From Bog-473 sp036502025 (GTDB lineage Bacteria > Actinomycetota > Acidimicrobiia > Acidimicrobiales > RAAP-2), in assembly GCA_036502025.1 (NCBI GenBank), contig DASXZJ010000090.1, positions 11,215 to 75,214 of the forward strand: a stretch of DNA of 64,000 bases, given 5' to 3'. Numbering within the stretch: position 1 is the first letter of the stretch; every line of letters begins with the position of its first letter. This document shows positions 7,327 through 16,770 of the stretch, one piece after another. The translations under genes and the position numbers were made by a program. Below the pieces are notes generated by a model. It saw nothing but the letters and a program-made list of their open reading frames with translations, was not told the DNA's origin and ran no database searches.

Positions 7327-7817
7327 CCGTCACGCCGTCGACCGTCCTGCCCGAGGTCCCGCGCCTGCCCGACCGCCTGGTCGATCAGCTGGCCTTTCCG
7401 GACCGGGACACCTATGTGGCCATGGTCCAGGCCTTCAAGTTGGCCGGGTTCGAGATGTGCGCCGACCTGTGCGCGGTCGACTACCTGACCCACCCGGGCC
7501 GGTCGCTGCCCGATGGCGTGAAGGCCGAACGCTTCGAGGTCGTGGTGAACCTGCTGTCGCTCAGCCTGCGCCAGCGGGTGCGGGTCCGGGTGCAGGTGCC
7601 CGAGGCCGACCCGGTGATCGCCAGCCTGGTCGACGTCTACCCCGGTACCGACGCCATGGAGCGCGAGGCGTTCGACATGATGGGCATCATCTTTGCCGGG
7701 CACCCGGACCTGACCCGGATCCTCATGCCCGAGGACTGGGAGGGCCACCCCCTGCGCAAGGACTACGGCGTGGGCCGGGTGCCGGTGCAGTTCAAGGAAG
7801 CGCCGGGGCCCCGATGA
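7323..7817 (+). CDS. nuoC: NADH-quinone oxidoreductase subunit C
   Basis: 164-residue hydrophilic subunit of the connecting arm. It ends with the family signature of the 30 kDa subunit: YPGTDAMEREAFDMMGI followed by RILMPEDWEGHPLRKDYG. It is separate from nuoD rather than fused as in enterobacteria. The GTG start lies inside the nuoB stop region (4-base overlap), and the stop overlaps the nuoD ATG in an ATGA. Confidence 0.94.
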   Translation: MTVTPSTVLPEVPRLPDRLVDQLAFPDRDTYVAMVQAFKLAGFEMCADLCAVDYLTHPGRSLPDGVKAERFEVVVNLLSLSLRQRVRVRVQVPEADPVIASLVDVYPGTDAMEREAFDMMGIIFAGHPDLTRILMPEDWEGHPLRKDYGVGRVPVQFKEAPGPR

Positions 7818-9292
7818 GCGACGACGAGTTGAGCGACGAGCGCGACGAAGCGCTCGACAAAGAACCCGAACCAGGCCACCGCAACGTTCACGGGCACCGG
7901 CACGGGCACGCCCCGGACCCCGAGCTGGTGGAGCAGCAGGCCGAGCACGCACAGCGGGTGAAGGTCGAGGAGGCCATGCTCCGGGCCGAGACCTCCGAGG
8001 GGGCCCAGGAGCTGCTGCCCCGGGGCACCACGGCGGCCAGCGAGCTGCGCCGCGAGGTGGGCGCCGTGCTGCGACTGCCCGAGGGCAACTACATCGACCC
8101 GGGCGACATCGACTTCGAGCGCCGCGACGACCAGACCATGATCATCAACATGGGTCCCCAGCACCCCTCGACCCACGGGGTGTTGCGCCTCATGCTGGAG
8201 CTCGACGGCGAGACGGTGCTGCGCACCAAGCCGGTCATCGGCTACCTGCACACCGGCATGGAGAAGACGGGCGAGGAGCTGACCTACGTCACCGGGGCGA
8301 CCAACGTCACCCGCATGGACTACCTCTCGCCGCTCAGCAACGAGCTGGTGTTCTCCATGGCCACCGAGGCCCTGCTCGACGTGGAGGTGCCGCCCCGCGC
8401 CGTGTGGATCCGCATGCTGATGGCGGAACTGAACCGGGTGTCCTCCCACCTGATGTGGATGGCCACCAACGGCATGGACCTCGGCTCCACGTCCATGATG
8501 ATCTACGGCTTCCGCGAGCGCGAGATGATCCTCGCCTTCTTCGAGAAGACGACCGGCCTGCGCATGAACCTCAACTACATCCGTCCCGGCGGGGTGGCGG
8601 CCGACTTGCCCGACGGGTGGCAGGACGACATCGAGGTCATCTGCGACACCATCTTCGCCCGCAGCTTTGAGTACGACGAGCTGCTCACCGGCCAGCCCAT
8701 CTTCCGCGAGCGCACTGAGGCCGTGGGCAACCTGTCGGCCGAGGAGGCGCTGGCGCTGTCGGTGACCGGGCCTATCCTGCGCTCCACCGGCGTCCCGTGG
8801 GACCTGCGGCGGACCATGCCCTACCTGGCCTACGACAAGCTCGACTTCGACGTGATCATCGGCACCTACGGCGACAACTTCGACCGTTACTCGGTGCGCC
8901 TCAACGAGATCCGCGAGTCGATCAAGATGATCCGCCAGATCGCCGAGCAGATGCCGCCGGGGGACTACCGACTCCAGGATCGCAAGGTGACCCCGCCGCC
9001 GCGGGCCCGCATCGACGAGAGCATGGAAGCGCTCATCCATCATTTCAAGATCTTCACCGAGGGTTTCCGGGTGCCCGAGGGCGAGGTCTACGTGGCCGTC
9101 GAGTCACCCCGCGGCGAGCTCGGTTGCTACATGGTCTCCGACGGAACCTCCAAGCCCTACCGCATGCACATCCGGGCCCCGAGCTTCGTGAACCTCCAGG
9201 TGTTGCCGGTGCTGCTGCGCGGCGGCCTCATGGCCGATGCGGTGGCCGTGATTTCGTCGGTCGACCCCGTGCTGGGGGAGGTCGACCGGTGA
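7814..9292 (+). CDS. nuoD: NADH-quinone oxidoreductase subunit D
   Basis: 492 residues; the 49 kDa quinone-site subunit, related to NiFe-hydrogenase large subunits. The core begins at about residue 110 with MIINMGPQHPSTHGVLR, whose His contacts quinone, and continues with YLHTGMEKTGEE and RPGGVAADLPDGW. It ends in the conserved VDPVLGEVDR. Most homologues are about 380-440 residues. The extra length is an acidic N-terminal region with a His/Gly-rich stretch (HRNVHGHRHGHAPD) of unknown role. The ATG at 7814 overlaps the nuoC stop. Confidence 0.95.
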   Translation: MSDDELSDERDEALDKEPEPGHRNVHGHRHGHAPDPELVEQQAEHAQRVKVEEAMLRAETSEGAQELLPRGTTAASELRREVGAVLRLPEGNYIDPGDIDFERRDDQTMIINMGPQHPSTHGVLRLMLELDGETVLRTKPVIGYLHTGMEKTGEELTYVTGATNVTRMDYLSPLSNELVFSMATEALLDVEVPPRAVWIRMLMAELNRVSSHLMWMATNGMDLGSTSMMIYGFREREMILAFFEKTTGLRMNLNYIRPGGVAADLPDGWQDDIEVICDTIFARSFEYDELLTGQPIFRERTEAVGNLSAEEALALSVTGPILRSTGVPWDLRRTMPYLAYDKLDFDVIIGTYGDNFDRYSVRLNEIRESIKMIRQIAEQMPPGDYRLQDRKVTPPPRARIDESMEALIHHFKIFTEGFRVPEGEVYVAVESPRGELGCYMVSDGTSKPYRMHIRAPSFVNLQVLPVLLRGGLMADAVAVISSVDPVLGEVDR

Positions 9293-9933
9293 GCCATCTG
9301 ACCGCAGACCGCATGGAGCAGGCCCGGTCGCTGGTGGCGCTCTACCCCGAGCCCCGCTCGGCGCTGATCCCGCTGTGCCACCTGGCCCAGGAACAGGACG
9401 GTTGGCTACGGCCCGAGGCCATCCGCGACATCGCCGACCTCCTCGGCGTGACGGCGGCCGAGGTGCAGGGCACGGCGTCCTTCTACGACATGCTGCACCT
9501 CGAGCCGGTCGGCGCCTACGTCGTGGCGGTCTGCACCAACATCGCCTGCCTGCTGGGCGGGGCCCTCGAATTGCTCGAGCACGCCGAGTCGTCCCTCGGT
9601 GTGCGCGCCGGTGGGACGACGCCTGACGGTCTCTTCACCCTGGAGGAGTCCGAGTGCCTGGCCGACTGCGACCGCACCCCGTGCGTGCAGGTCAACCACC
9701 GCTACGTCGGCGGGCAGACGGCCCAGTCCTTCGACCGGCTGGTGACCGACCTGCGCGCCGGCACGCTGGCCGACACCGTGCCCAACCACGGCACCCTGGT
9801 GCGGGTGCGGCGCAGCGTCGGGCTCCAGGCGGACAAGAAGGCCGTGGCGGCCGAGCGGGCCGCCGCTGCCGACGCCCAGAAGCGCCGGGCCGAGGCGGCC
9901 TCGCCGTCGATCCCGAGCGGGCAGGGGGGCTGA
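9289..9933 (+). CDS. nuoE: NADH-quinone oxidoreductase subunit E
   Basis: 214 residues. It carries the 2Fe-2S cluster N1a with ligands CTNIAC and CLADC. The N-terminal helical part contains VQGTASFYDMLH, typical of the 24 kDa subunit. The last 50 residues form a charged Ala/Arg/Lys tail absent from most homologues (about 160 residues in E. coli). The GTG at 9289 overlaps the nuoD stop in GTGA. Confidence 0.94.
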   Translation: MSHLTADRMEQARSLVALYPEPRSALIPLCHLAQEQDGWLRPEAIRDIADLLGVTAAEVQGTASFYDMLHLEPVGAYVVAVCTNIACLLGGALELLEHAESSLGVRAGGTTPDGLFTLEESECLADCDRTPCVQVNHRYVGGQTAQSFDRLVTDLRAGTLADTVPNHGTLVRVRRSVGLQADKKAVAAERAAAADAQKRRAEAASPSIPSGQGG

Positions 9934-9938
9934 GCGCC

Positions 9939-11243
9939 GTGGCCATCACCGACGCCCCCAAGATCGTCACCGCCCGTCTCGGGTTCGAGGACTCGCACAC
10001 CCTGGAGCGCTATCTGGCCACCGGGGGCTACGAAGGGTTGCGCAAGGCCCTCACCATGGCGCCCGAAGCCGTGGCCCACGAGGTCGACGTGGCCAGCCTG
10101 CTGGGCCGGGGCGGGGCCGGGTTCCCGGCCGGCCGCAAGTGGTCGATGCTGCGCAAGAACCCGGTCACCTACCTGGTGATCAACGGCGACGAGAGCGAGC
10201 CGGCCACCTTCAAGGACCACCTGCTCATTGAGCGCGATCCGCACCAGATCATCGAGGGCGTCCTCATCAGCGCCTACGCGCTCGGGGTCACGCAGGCCTT
10301 CATCTACCTGCGCGGCGAGTTCGCCCTCGGGCTCGAGCGCATGACGGCGGCGTTGAACGACGCCTACGCCCACGGCGCGGCCGGCGCCGACATCTTCGGC
10401 TCGGGCTTCTCGCTCGATGTGGTGGTCCACCCCGGCGCCGGGGCCTACATCTGCGGCGAGGAGACGGCGCTGCTCGAGTCGCTCGAGGGCAAGCGCGGCT
10501 TCCCCCGCATCAAGCCCCCGTTCTTCCCGGCCGTGCACGGCCTCTACGGCGAGCCGACGGTGGTCAACAACGTCGAGACCATGGCCAACATCCCGTGGAT
10601 CATCACCAACGGGGGCGCCGCCTTCGCCGCCCTCGGCGAGGGCAAGTCGACCGGCACCCGCCTCTTCGCCCTGGCCGGCCACGTGCGCAACCCGGGCACC
10701 TACGAGCTCGAGATGGTCAAGACCACCTTCCGCGACATCATTTACGCCCCCGTGCTGGGCGGCGGCATCAGCGGCGGCCGGGACCTCAAGGCCTTCATCC
10801 CCGGCGGGGTCTCCGCGCCCTGGTTCGGGCCCGACCAGGTCGATCTCCCGCTCGGCCAGGACGAGGTGGGAAACGCCGGCTCCATGCTCGGGTCCGGCTC
10901 CATTGTGGTCATGGACTCCTCCACCTGCGTGGTGCGGGCCGCCTGGCGCATCACCAAGTTCTTCTCCCGCGAGTCGTGCGGCCAGTGCACGCCGTGCCGC
11001 GAGGGGGCGGGCTGGCTGGAGCGCATCCTCTACCGGATCGAGAACGGCGCCGGCCGCGAGGAGGATCTCGACCTGCTGATGGACCTGTGCGACAACATCT
11101 CGCCCGGCGTGGCCTGGCCGCCGCAACAGACCACCATCTGCGTGCTCGGCCCCTCCATCCCGTCGTCGATCGCCTCGGGCATCCGCATGTTCCGCGACGA
11201 GTTCCTCGTCCACGTCAAGGACGGGGGGTGCCCCTTTGACTGA
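9939..11243 (+). CDS. nuoF: NADH-quinone oxidoreductase subunit F
   Basis: 434 residues; the NADH- and FMN-binding subunit. The glycine-rich FMN/NADH loop is GRGGAGFPAGRKWSM and the FMN loop contains NGDESEPATFKD. The N3 4Fe-4S ligands are ESCGQCTPCREG plus a later Cys in TTICVLG. The start is GTG at 9939, 5 bases after the nuoE stop; the longer open frame upstream overlaps nuoE and has no homology. The stop overlaps the nuoG start by 8 bases. Confidence 0.95.
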   Translation: MAITDAPKIVTARLGFEDSHTLERYLATGGYEGLRKALTMAPEAVAHEVDVASLLGRGGAGFPAGRKWSMLRKNPVTYLVINGDESEPATFKDHLLIERDPHQIIEGVLISAYALGVTQAFIYLRGEFALGLERMTAALNDAYAHGAAGADIFGSGFSLDVVVHPGAGAYICGEETALLESLEGKRGFPRIKPPFFPAVHGLYGEPTVVNNVETMANIPWIITNGGAAFAALGEGKSTGTRLFALAGHVRNPGTYELEMVKTTFRDIIYAPVLGGGISGGRDLKAFIPGGVSAPWFGPDQVDLPLGQDEVGNAGSMLGSGSIVVMDSSTCVVRAAWRITKFFSRESCGQCTPCREGAGWLERILYRIENGAGREEDLDLLMDLCDNISPGVAWPPQQTTICVLGPSIPSSIASGIRMFRDEFLVHVKDGGCPFD

Positions 11244-14097
11244 CGCCGCCAACACGAATAAGACAGAAGAGCTCACGCTCGACCTCGACGGTCGCACCAT
11301 CGCGGCCAAGCCGGGCGAGATGCTCATTGCCGCCGCCGAGCGGGCCGGGACCTACATCCCACGCTTCTGCTACCACCCCCGCATGGAGCCCGTCGGCATG
11401 TGCCGCATGTGCCTGGTCGAGGTGGACGGCCCGCGCGGGGCCACGCTGCAGCCGGCCTGCTTCATCGCGGTGGCTCAGGACATGAAGGTCGACACCACCT
11501 CGGACAAGGTCAAGAAGGCCCAGGACGGGGTGCTGGAGTTCCTGCTGGCCAACCACCCGCTCGACTGCCCGGTCTGCGACAAGGGGGGCGAGTGCCCGCT
11601 CCAGGACCAGACGCTGGCCTACGGGCCCGGGGAGAGCCGCTTCATTGAGGAGAAGCGCCACTTCGAGAAGCCCATCGCCATCTCGGACCTGGTGCTGCTC
11701 GACCGCGAGCGCTGCATCCAGTGCGCCCGCTGCACCCGGTTCGCCGCCGAGGTGGCCGGGGAGGCGCAGATCGACTTCGCCGGCCGGGGCGAGCACGTCG
11801 AGGTGGCCACCTTCCCGACCGAACCGTTCTCCTCCTACTTCAGCGGCAACACGGTGCAGATCTGCCCGGTGGGTGCGCTCACCGCCACCCCGTACCGCTT
11901 CACGGCCCGACCCTGGGACCTCGATCAGGTGGAGTCCACCTGCACGGCCTGCTCGGTCGGCTGCCGGGTGGCGGTCCAGTCCTCGTCCAACCGGCTGACC
12001 CGCTTGCTCGGCATCGACTCGGACCCGGTCAACCACGGCTGGCTGTGCGACAAGGGGCGCTTCGCCTTCGAGTCGGTCAACGGCGACGAGGTCGACGCCT
12101 CCCCGCGCGAGGAGGCCCTGGCCGACGAGGCCGTCGATGTCGCCCCCGCCACCGCGGCCCAGGTCGTCAGCCTCGGGGTGACCCGCGGCCAGTTCCTGGG
12201 CCAGGCCCGCGAGACCGGTCGCTTCGAGCACGGCCGCCTGATAGAGCCCCGGGTCCGCAAGAGCGGCGAGTTGGTCGCGGTGAGCTGGAGCGAGGCCCTG
12301 GCCGCCGCGGCCGAGGGACTCCAGAAGGCCTGCACCGCCGGCGGCCCGAGCGCCGTGGCCATGATCGGCGGCGCCCGCCTGACCAACGAATCGGCCTACG
12401 CCTGGGCCAAGCTGGCCAAGGGCATCATCGGCACCGATTCGGTCGACGCCCAGCTGGGCGACGGCCTGCCGGCCGAGCTGGTCCTCGGCCTGCCCCGGGC
12501 CACCATCGACGCCGCCTGCGCCGCGCCGCTGCTCATCACCCTCTCGGGTGACCTGCGCGAGGAGCTGCCCGTGCTCTTCCTGCGTCTGCGCGAGGCCGTC
12601 ATCGGCTCGACCGCCCTCATTGAGATGTCACCGACCGCGACCGCCCTCACGCCGTTGGCGGCGGCCTCACTTCCCATCCGACCCGGCGAAGCCCCCGACC
12701 TGGCCCGCGCCCTGTGCGGTGACGACGCCGCCGTGGCCGCGCTGGCCACCCACCCCGAGGGCTCGGCCCTGACGCCGCAGGCGCTGGCCGCCGCCCGGGC
12801 TCTGCTGGCCGCCCATCCCGGGGGGTCGGGCGTGGTCATCGTGCTGGGCCGCCCGTCCTACGCCGAGTCGGGCGAGGTGGTGGCCGAGGCCGCCCGCCTG
12901 CTCGCCGCCGCGCTGCCGCAGGCGACCTTCCTGCCGGCGCTCCGCCGCGGCAACGTCTTCGGCGCCCTCGACATGGGCCTGGCCCCGGGCCTGCTGCCCG
13001 GCCGGGTCAGCCTCGACGCCGGCCGGGCGTGGTTCACCGCCGCCTGGGGCGCCGTGCCCGCCGCGCCCGGGCTCGACACGGCCGGCATCCTCTCCTCCAT
13101 GGCCGGCGAGTCCCCGGCCGTCACCGCCTTGGTCCTGCTGGGTTCGGACCCGCTGAGCGACTTCCCCGACCACGCCGCGGCCGAGGCCGCGTTGTCGGCC
13201 GGGCACTTCATCGTGGCGGTGACCGGGCACCCCTCGGCCTCGGTCGACGCCCACGCCGACGTCGTCCTACCCTGCGCCGTGGCGCACGAGCGGCCGGGGA
13301 CGACCACCAACCTGGAGGGCCGGGTGACCCGGCTGGGCCAGAAGCTGACCGCGCCCGGCTTCGCCTGGCCGGACTGGATGATCGCCGCCGAGCTGGCCGC
13401 CGCCCTGGGCGCCGACCTGGGCGTGAGCAGCGCCAACGACCTGGCCGACGAGCTACACCTCACCGCGCCGGCGTACGCCGGGCTGACCGCCGCCGTCCTC
13501 AACTCCGACGTCGCCCACGACGGGATCCTGGTGCCCATCGCCCCCGGGTTCGTGAGCCGGGCCGACGTCGAGCCGATCGACCCGGTCGCCCTGCCCGGCG
13601 TCGAGTCGGTGGAGCGTCAGGGCGCCCCGCCGCGCAGCGGTTCGGCCGGCGGCGACGGCTCGGTCAGGGCGCGCATCGCTGCCCTGGGTGCCGCCCCCGC
13701 TTTGCTGTCGGGGCTCGGTGCGTCCGAGGGCGCCGGCGCGTCCCACGTCCCCCCCGCCGACAACTACGCCCTCCGGCTGGTGGCCACCCGCTACCTCTAC
13801 GACGCCGGGAGCTCGGTGACCGGCTCGCCCTCGCTCACGCCGCTGGTGCCGCGCCTGGTCGTCCGGGCCAATCCCTACGATCTCGACCGCCTGGGCGCCA
13901 AGACAGGCGATCAGGTCCGACTGCGCTCGTCGCGCGGCCAGCTGGTGTTGACCGCCGAGGCCGACGGCCGCGTCCCCAAGGGCGTGGTGGCCGTCAACTT
14001 CAACGTGCCCGTCGGCCCCGAGGCGCCGGGCAACGCGGTGGCCTCGCTCATCGATAGCCGCCAGAACGTGACCGAAGTCCGCCTGGAGTCGGTGTGA
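11236..14097 (+). CDS. nuoG: NADH-quinone oxidoreductase subunit G
   Basis: 953 residues; the electron-wire subunit of complex I. From the N terminus it has a 2Fe-2S domain (FCYHPRMEPVGMCRMC, then a Cys in LQPAC), the His-ligated cluster region NHPLDCPVCDKGGECPLQD, a 4Fe-4S segment CIQCARC with the closing Cys in QICPVGAL, and the extra cluster motif CTACSVGC. A long degenerate molybdopterin-oxidoreductase domain follows. The start is TTG at 11236 because no ATG or GTG in frame precedes the conserved domain; it overlaps the nuoF stop by 8 bases. The GTG at 11228 is out of frame. Confidence 0.94.
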   Translation: MTDAANTNKTEELTLDLDGRTIAAKPGEMLIAAAERAGTYIPRFCYHPRMEPVGMCRMCLVEVDGPRGATLQPACFIAVAQDMKVDTTSDKVKKAQDGVLEFLLANHPLDCPVCDKGGECPLQDQTLAYGPGESRFIEEKRHFEKPIAISDLVLLDRERCIQCARCTRFAAEVAGEAQIDFAGRGEHVEVATFPTEPFSSYFSGNTVQICPVGALTATPYRFTARPWDLDQVESTCTACSVGCRVAVQSSSNRLTRLLGIDSDPVNHGWLCDKGRFAFESVNGDEVDASPREEALADEAVDVAPATAAQVVSLGVTRGQFLGQARETGRFEHGRLIEPRVRKSGELVAVSWSEALAAAAEGLQKACTAGGPSAVAMIGGARLTNESAYAWAKLAKGIIGTDSVDAQLGDGLPAELVLGLPRATIDAACAAPLLITLSGDLREELPVLFLRLREAVIGSTALIEMSPTATALTPLAAASLPIRPGEAPDLARALCGDDAAVAALATHPEGSALTPQALAAARALLAAHPGGSGVVIVLGRPSYAESGEVVAEAARLLAAALPQATFLPALRRGNVFGALDMGLAPGLLPGRVSLDAGRAWFTAAWGAVPAAPGLDTAGILSSMAGESPAVTALVLLGSDPLSDFPDHAAAEAALSAGHFIVAVTGHPSASVDAHADVVLPCAVAHERPGTTTNLEGRVTRLGQKLTAPGFAWPDWMIAAELAAALGADLGVSSANDLADELHLTAPAYAGLTAAVLNSDVAHDGILVPIAPGFVSRADVEPIDPVALPGVESVERQGAPPRSGSAGGDGSVRARIAALGAAPALLSGLGASEGAGASHVPPADNYALRLVATRYLYDAGSSVTGSPSLTPLVPRLVVRANPYDLDRLGAKTGDQVRLRSSRGQLVLTAEADGRVPKGVVAVNFNVPVGPEAPGNAVASLIDSRQNVTEVRLESV

Positions 14098-15308
14098 TCG
14101 GCACCGACTCCCTCTTCGCCCAGGGCATCAACTGGGAAGTCATCGTCATCGTGGTGGTCAAGGTCCTGGTCGCCTTCGTGGTGCTGCTCATCGCGACGGC
14201 GATGATGGTCTGGTTCGAGCGCAAGGTGATTTCGGATATGCAGAGCCGGATCGGCCCCAACCGGGCCGGGCCGTGGGGGCTGCTCCAGTCCTTCGCCGAC
14301 GTGACCAAGCTCATCTTCAAGGAGGACCTCCTCCCCGAGCAGGCCGACCACTTCGTGTTCAAGCTGGCCCCCTACCTCTCGGTGGTGCCGGCGTTCCTGG
14401 TCTTCGCCGTGGTCCCGGTCGGCGGCATCCTGCGGTTGGGCAGCCACACCTTCGAGCTGCAGATCTCGGACCCGCCGATGGGCATCCTCTTCGTGCTGGC
14501 CATGTCGGGCATCGCGGTCTACGGCGTGATGCTGGCCGGGTGGTCGTCGGGGTCGAAGTACCCCCTCCTCGGCTCGGTCCGCGCCTCGGCCCAGGTCATC
14601 TCCTACGAGGCCGCTCTCGGCATGTCGGTGGTGATGGTGGTGCTGGTCAGCCACTCGCTCTCCACCCGGGCCATCGTCAACGCGCAGTCCAACGGGTTCT
14701 GGAACTGGAACCTGATCCGGCTTGGCTTCCTGCCCTTCATCTTCTTCATGATCGCCATCACGGCGGAGCTGACCCGGCCGCCCTTCGACCTGACCGAGGC
14801 GGACTCCGAACTGGTCGGCGGGTTCCACACCGAGTACGCCTCCATCCGCTTCGGCCTCTTCTACCTGGCCGAGTTCATGAACACCATCACCATGTCGGCC
14901 GTCGTGGTCACCCTCTTCTTCGGCGGGCCCAACGGGTGGATCCCGCGCTTCATCCCCACCTCGGACATCTGGATGCCGATCATCTGGTTCCTGCTCAAGA
15001 CGGTGGCCTTCTGCTTCATCTACGTCTGGTTCCGGGCCGCCCTGCCCCGGCTGCGCTACGACCAGCTCATGGACCTGGGGTGGAAGCGCCTCATCCCCAT
15101 GTCGCTGGCCTGGCTCCTCCTGGTGGCCGCCGTCGTCACCTGGCACTGGCGCGGGTTGATCCTGGTGCCGGTCGTGCTGGTGGCGGCCGTGCTGCTGACC
15201 CGGGCCAACCAGCTGGGGGCCGGCCGCAGCGAGCAGGAGTCCGTTCTGCCGTCCGTCGGGCAGCGCCTGACGCCGGCGCCCCGGACCCCTGAGGGTGGTG
15301 ACTCGTAA
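14094..15308 (+). CDS. nuoH: NADH-quinone oxidoreductase subunit H
   Basis: 404-residue membrane subunit joining the quinone chamber to the proton pumps. Typical motifs are WFERKVISDMQSRIGPNRAG near residue 45 and the acidic E-channel loop RPPFDLTEADSELVGGFHTE. About eight transmembrane helices are visible. The C-terminal 40 residues are a hydrophilic extension. The GTG start at 14094 is contained in GTGTGA, overlapping the nuoG stop. Confidence 0.95.
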   Translation: MIGTDSLFAQGINWEVIVIVVVKVLVAFVVLLIATAMMVWFERKVISDMQSRIGPNRAGPWGLLQSFADVTKLIFKEDLLPEQADHFVFKLAPYLSVVPAFLVFAVVPVGGILRLGSHTFELQISDPPMGILFVLAMSGIAVYGVMLAGWSSGSKYPLLGSVRASAQVISYEAALGMSVVMVVLVSHSLSTRAIVNAQSNGFWNWNLIRLGFLPFIFFMIAITAELTRPPFDLTEADSELVGGFHTEYASIRFGLFYLAEFMNTITMSAVVVTLFFGGPNGWIPRFIPTSDIWMPIIWFLLKTVAFCFIYVWFRAALPRLRYDQLMDLGWKRLIPMSLAWLLLVAAVVTWHWRGLILVPVVLVAAVLLTRANQLGAGRSEQESVLPSVGQRLTPAPRTPEGGDS

Positions 15309-16144
15309 TGGGCGTGGGCGACGAGATGAAGGACCAGCTCAGCTTCCTCGGTGGCTTCAAGCTGACCTTCCAGCACCTGACCCGGCCCCGGGTCACCACC
15401 CAGTACCCCGACGAGAAGAAGCCCAAGCAACCGCGCCAGCACGGCCGCCACGTCCTCAACCGTTACGAGGACGGCATGGAGAAGTGCATCGGCTGCGAGC
15501 TGTGCGCCGGGGTGTGCCCGGCCGACTGCATCTACGTGCGCGGACTGGACAACCCGCCCGACCACCCGGTCTCCCCGGGTGAGCGCTACGGCTACGTCTA
15601 CGAGATCAACTACCTGCGCTGCATCCACTGCGACATGTGCGTGGAGGCCTGCCCGACGGAGGCCATCACCGAGTCCAAGCTCTTCGAGTTCTCCTTCACC
15701 AACCGCTCTGACGCCATTTACACCAAGGACGAGCTGCTGGTCGACGACCAGGGCCTGCCCCAGAAGCTCCCGTGGGAGGACTGGCGCGAGGGCGACGACA
15801 TGATGACCTCGGGCTGGATGCGAGCCACCTCGCCCTCGGGCAGCGCGGCCTACGAAGGTGAGGTGCAGTGGTCCGGTGAGCTGGGCTACGGCACCCGCGC
15901 CCCGGAAGGCGGCCAGTCCGGCCGGCGTGACGACGAGCTGACCGGCACCAAGCCCCTGCGCGAGATCCTCGAGGCCCACCTGCTGGACGAGGACATCCCG
16001 TTGGCCCACCGGGGCATGCAGGGCCGCCTCTGGCGGGCCAAGACGGGCGCGGCACGGAACAAGAAGAAGATGGAGGCCACCCGGGCCCGCCTCAAGGAGC
16101 TGCGGGCGGCGCGCAAGACGGCCAAGAGCGGCGGGGCGGCCTGA
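15308..16144 (+). CDS. nuoI: NADH-quinone oxidoreductase subunit I
   Basis: 278 residues. It holds clusters N6a and N6b in two ferredoxin motifs: CIGCELCAGVCPADC and CIHCDMCVEACP. The ferredoxin core ends near residue 140. About 130 further residues follow, acidic and Trp/Gly-containing, then a Lys/Arg-rich helix. E. coli NuoI is about 180 residues, so the C-terminal extension is unusual. The ATG at 15308 shares one base with the nuoH stop TAA. Confidence 0.94.
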   Translation: MGVGDEMKDQLSFLGGFKLTFQHLTRPRVTTQYPDEKKPKQPRQHGRHVLNRYEDGMEKCIGCELCAGVCPADCIYVRGLDNPPDHPVSPGERYGYVYEINYLRCIHCDMCVEACPTEAITESKLFEFSFTNRSDAIYTKDELLVDDQGLPQKLPWEDWREGDDMMTSGWMRATSPSGSAAYEGEVQWSGELGYGTRAPEGGQSGRRDDELTGTKPLREILEAHLLDEDIPLAHRGMQGRLWRAKTGAARNKKKMEATRARLKELRAARKTAKSGGAA

Positions 16145-16770
16145 TGCTCCACGTCACCCTTCTGCTGGCTTCGACGCGCCCGGCCTGGCCGGACATCCTG
16201 GTCTTCGCGGCGAGCGCGGCGGTGATCCTCGTCGGTGCCGTGGGCGTGGTCACCTCGCGCAACCCGGTGCACGCGGCCCTGAGCTTGGTCATGACCCTCT
16301 TCGGCGTGGCCGTGCTCTTCATCGAGCAGGAGGCCGACTTCCTCGCCGCCGTGCAGATCATCGTCTACGCCGGCGCCATCGTGGTGCTCTTCCTCTTCGT
16401 GATCATGTTCCTCGGCGTCGACCGGCGGGAGGACATCGAGACCGAGCCGCTGGCCGGCCAGCGCCCGCTGGCCTTCGTCATGGTCGCCATCACGCTGGCC
16501 GGCCTGTTCGCCATGTTCGTCACGGCGCACTGGGTCACCGGCGCGCACCGGGTGGTCGGGCCGATCCAGGGCCGCATCAGCGACGCCGGCTCTCCGTCGG
16601 GCGAGGTGGCCCAACTGGGCCGGCAGCTGTTCACGACCTACCTGTTCGCCTTCGAAGCCACGGCGGCCCTCCTGGTCATCGCCGTGGTCGGCGCCGTGGT
16701 GCTGGCCCGCCGGCCACCGGTAGCCCAGGATCCCGAAAAAGAGCGGGCGGAAAGCGAGCTCTCCTCATGA
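16144..16770 (+). CDS. nuoJ: NADH-quinone oxidoreductase subunit J
   Basis: 208-residue membrane subunit with five predicted helices. The third helix carries the conserved VQIIVYAGAIVVLFLFVIMF, which contains the pi-bulge region important for coupling. The N-terminal RNPVHAALSLVMTLFGVAVLF is also typical. The ATG shares one base with the nuoI stop; the stop overlaps the nuoK ATG by 4 bases. Confidence 0.94.
   Translation: MLHVTLLLASTRPAWPDILVFAASAAVILVGAVGVVTSRNPVHAALSLVMTLFGVAVLFIEQEADFLAAVQIIVYAGAIVVLFLFVIMFLGVDRREDIETEPLAGQRPLAFVMVAITLAGLFAMFVTAHWVTGAHRVVGPIQGRISDAGSPSGEVAQLGRQLFTTYLFAFEATAALLVIAVVGAVVLARRPPVAQDPEKERAESELSS

Noticed and set aside
9702..11327. 541-codon open frame antisense to nuoE-nuoG
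   Set aside because: Shadow frame of GC-rich coding DNA; its composition (Gly/Arg/Val/His-rich, no motif) mirrors the sense codons and every nuo signature is on the other strand.
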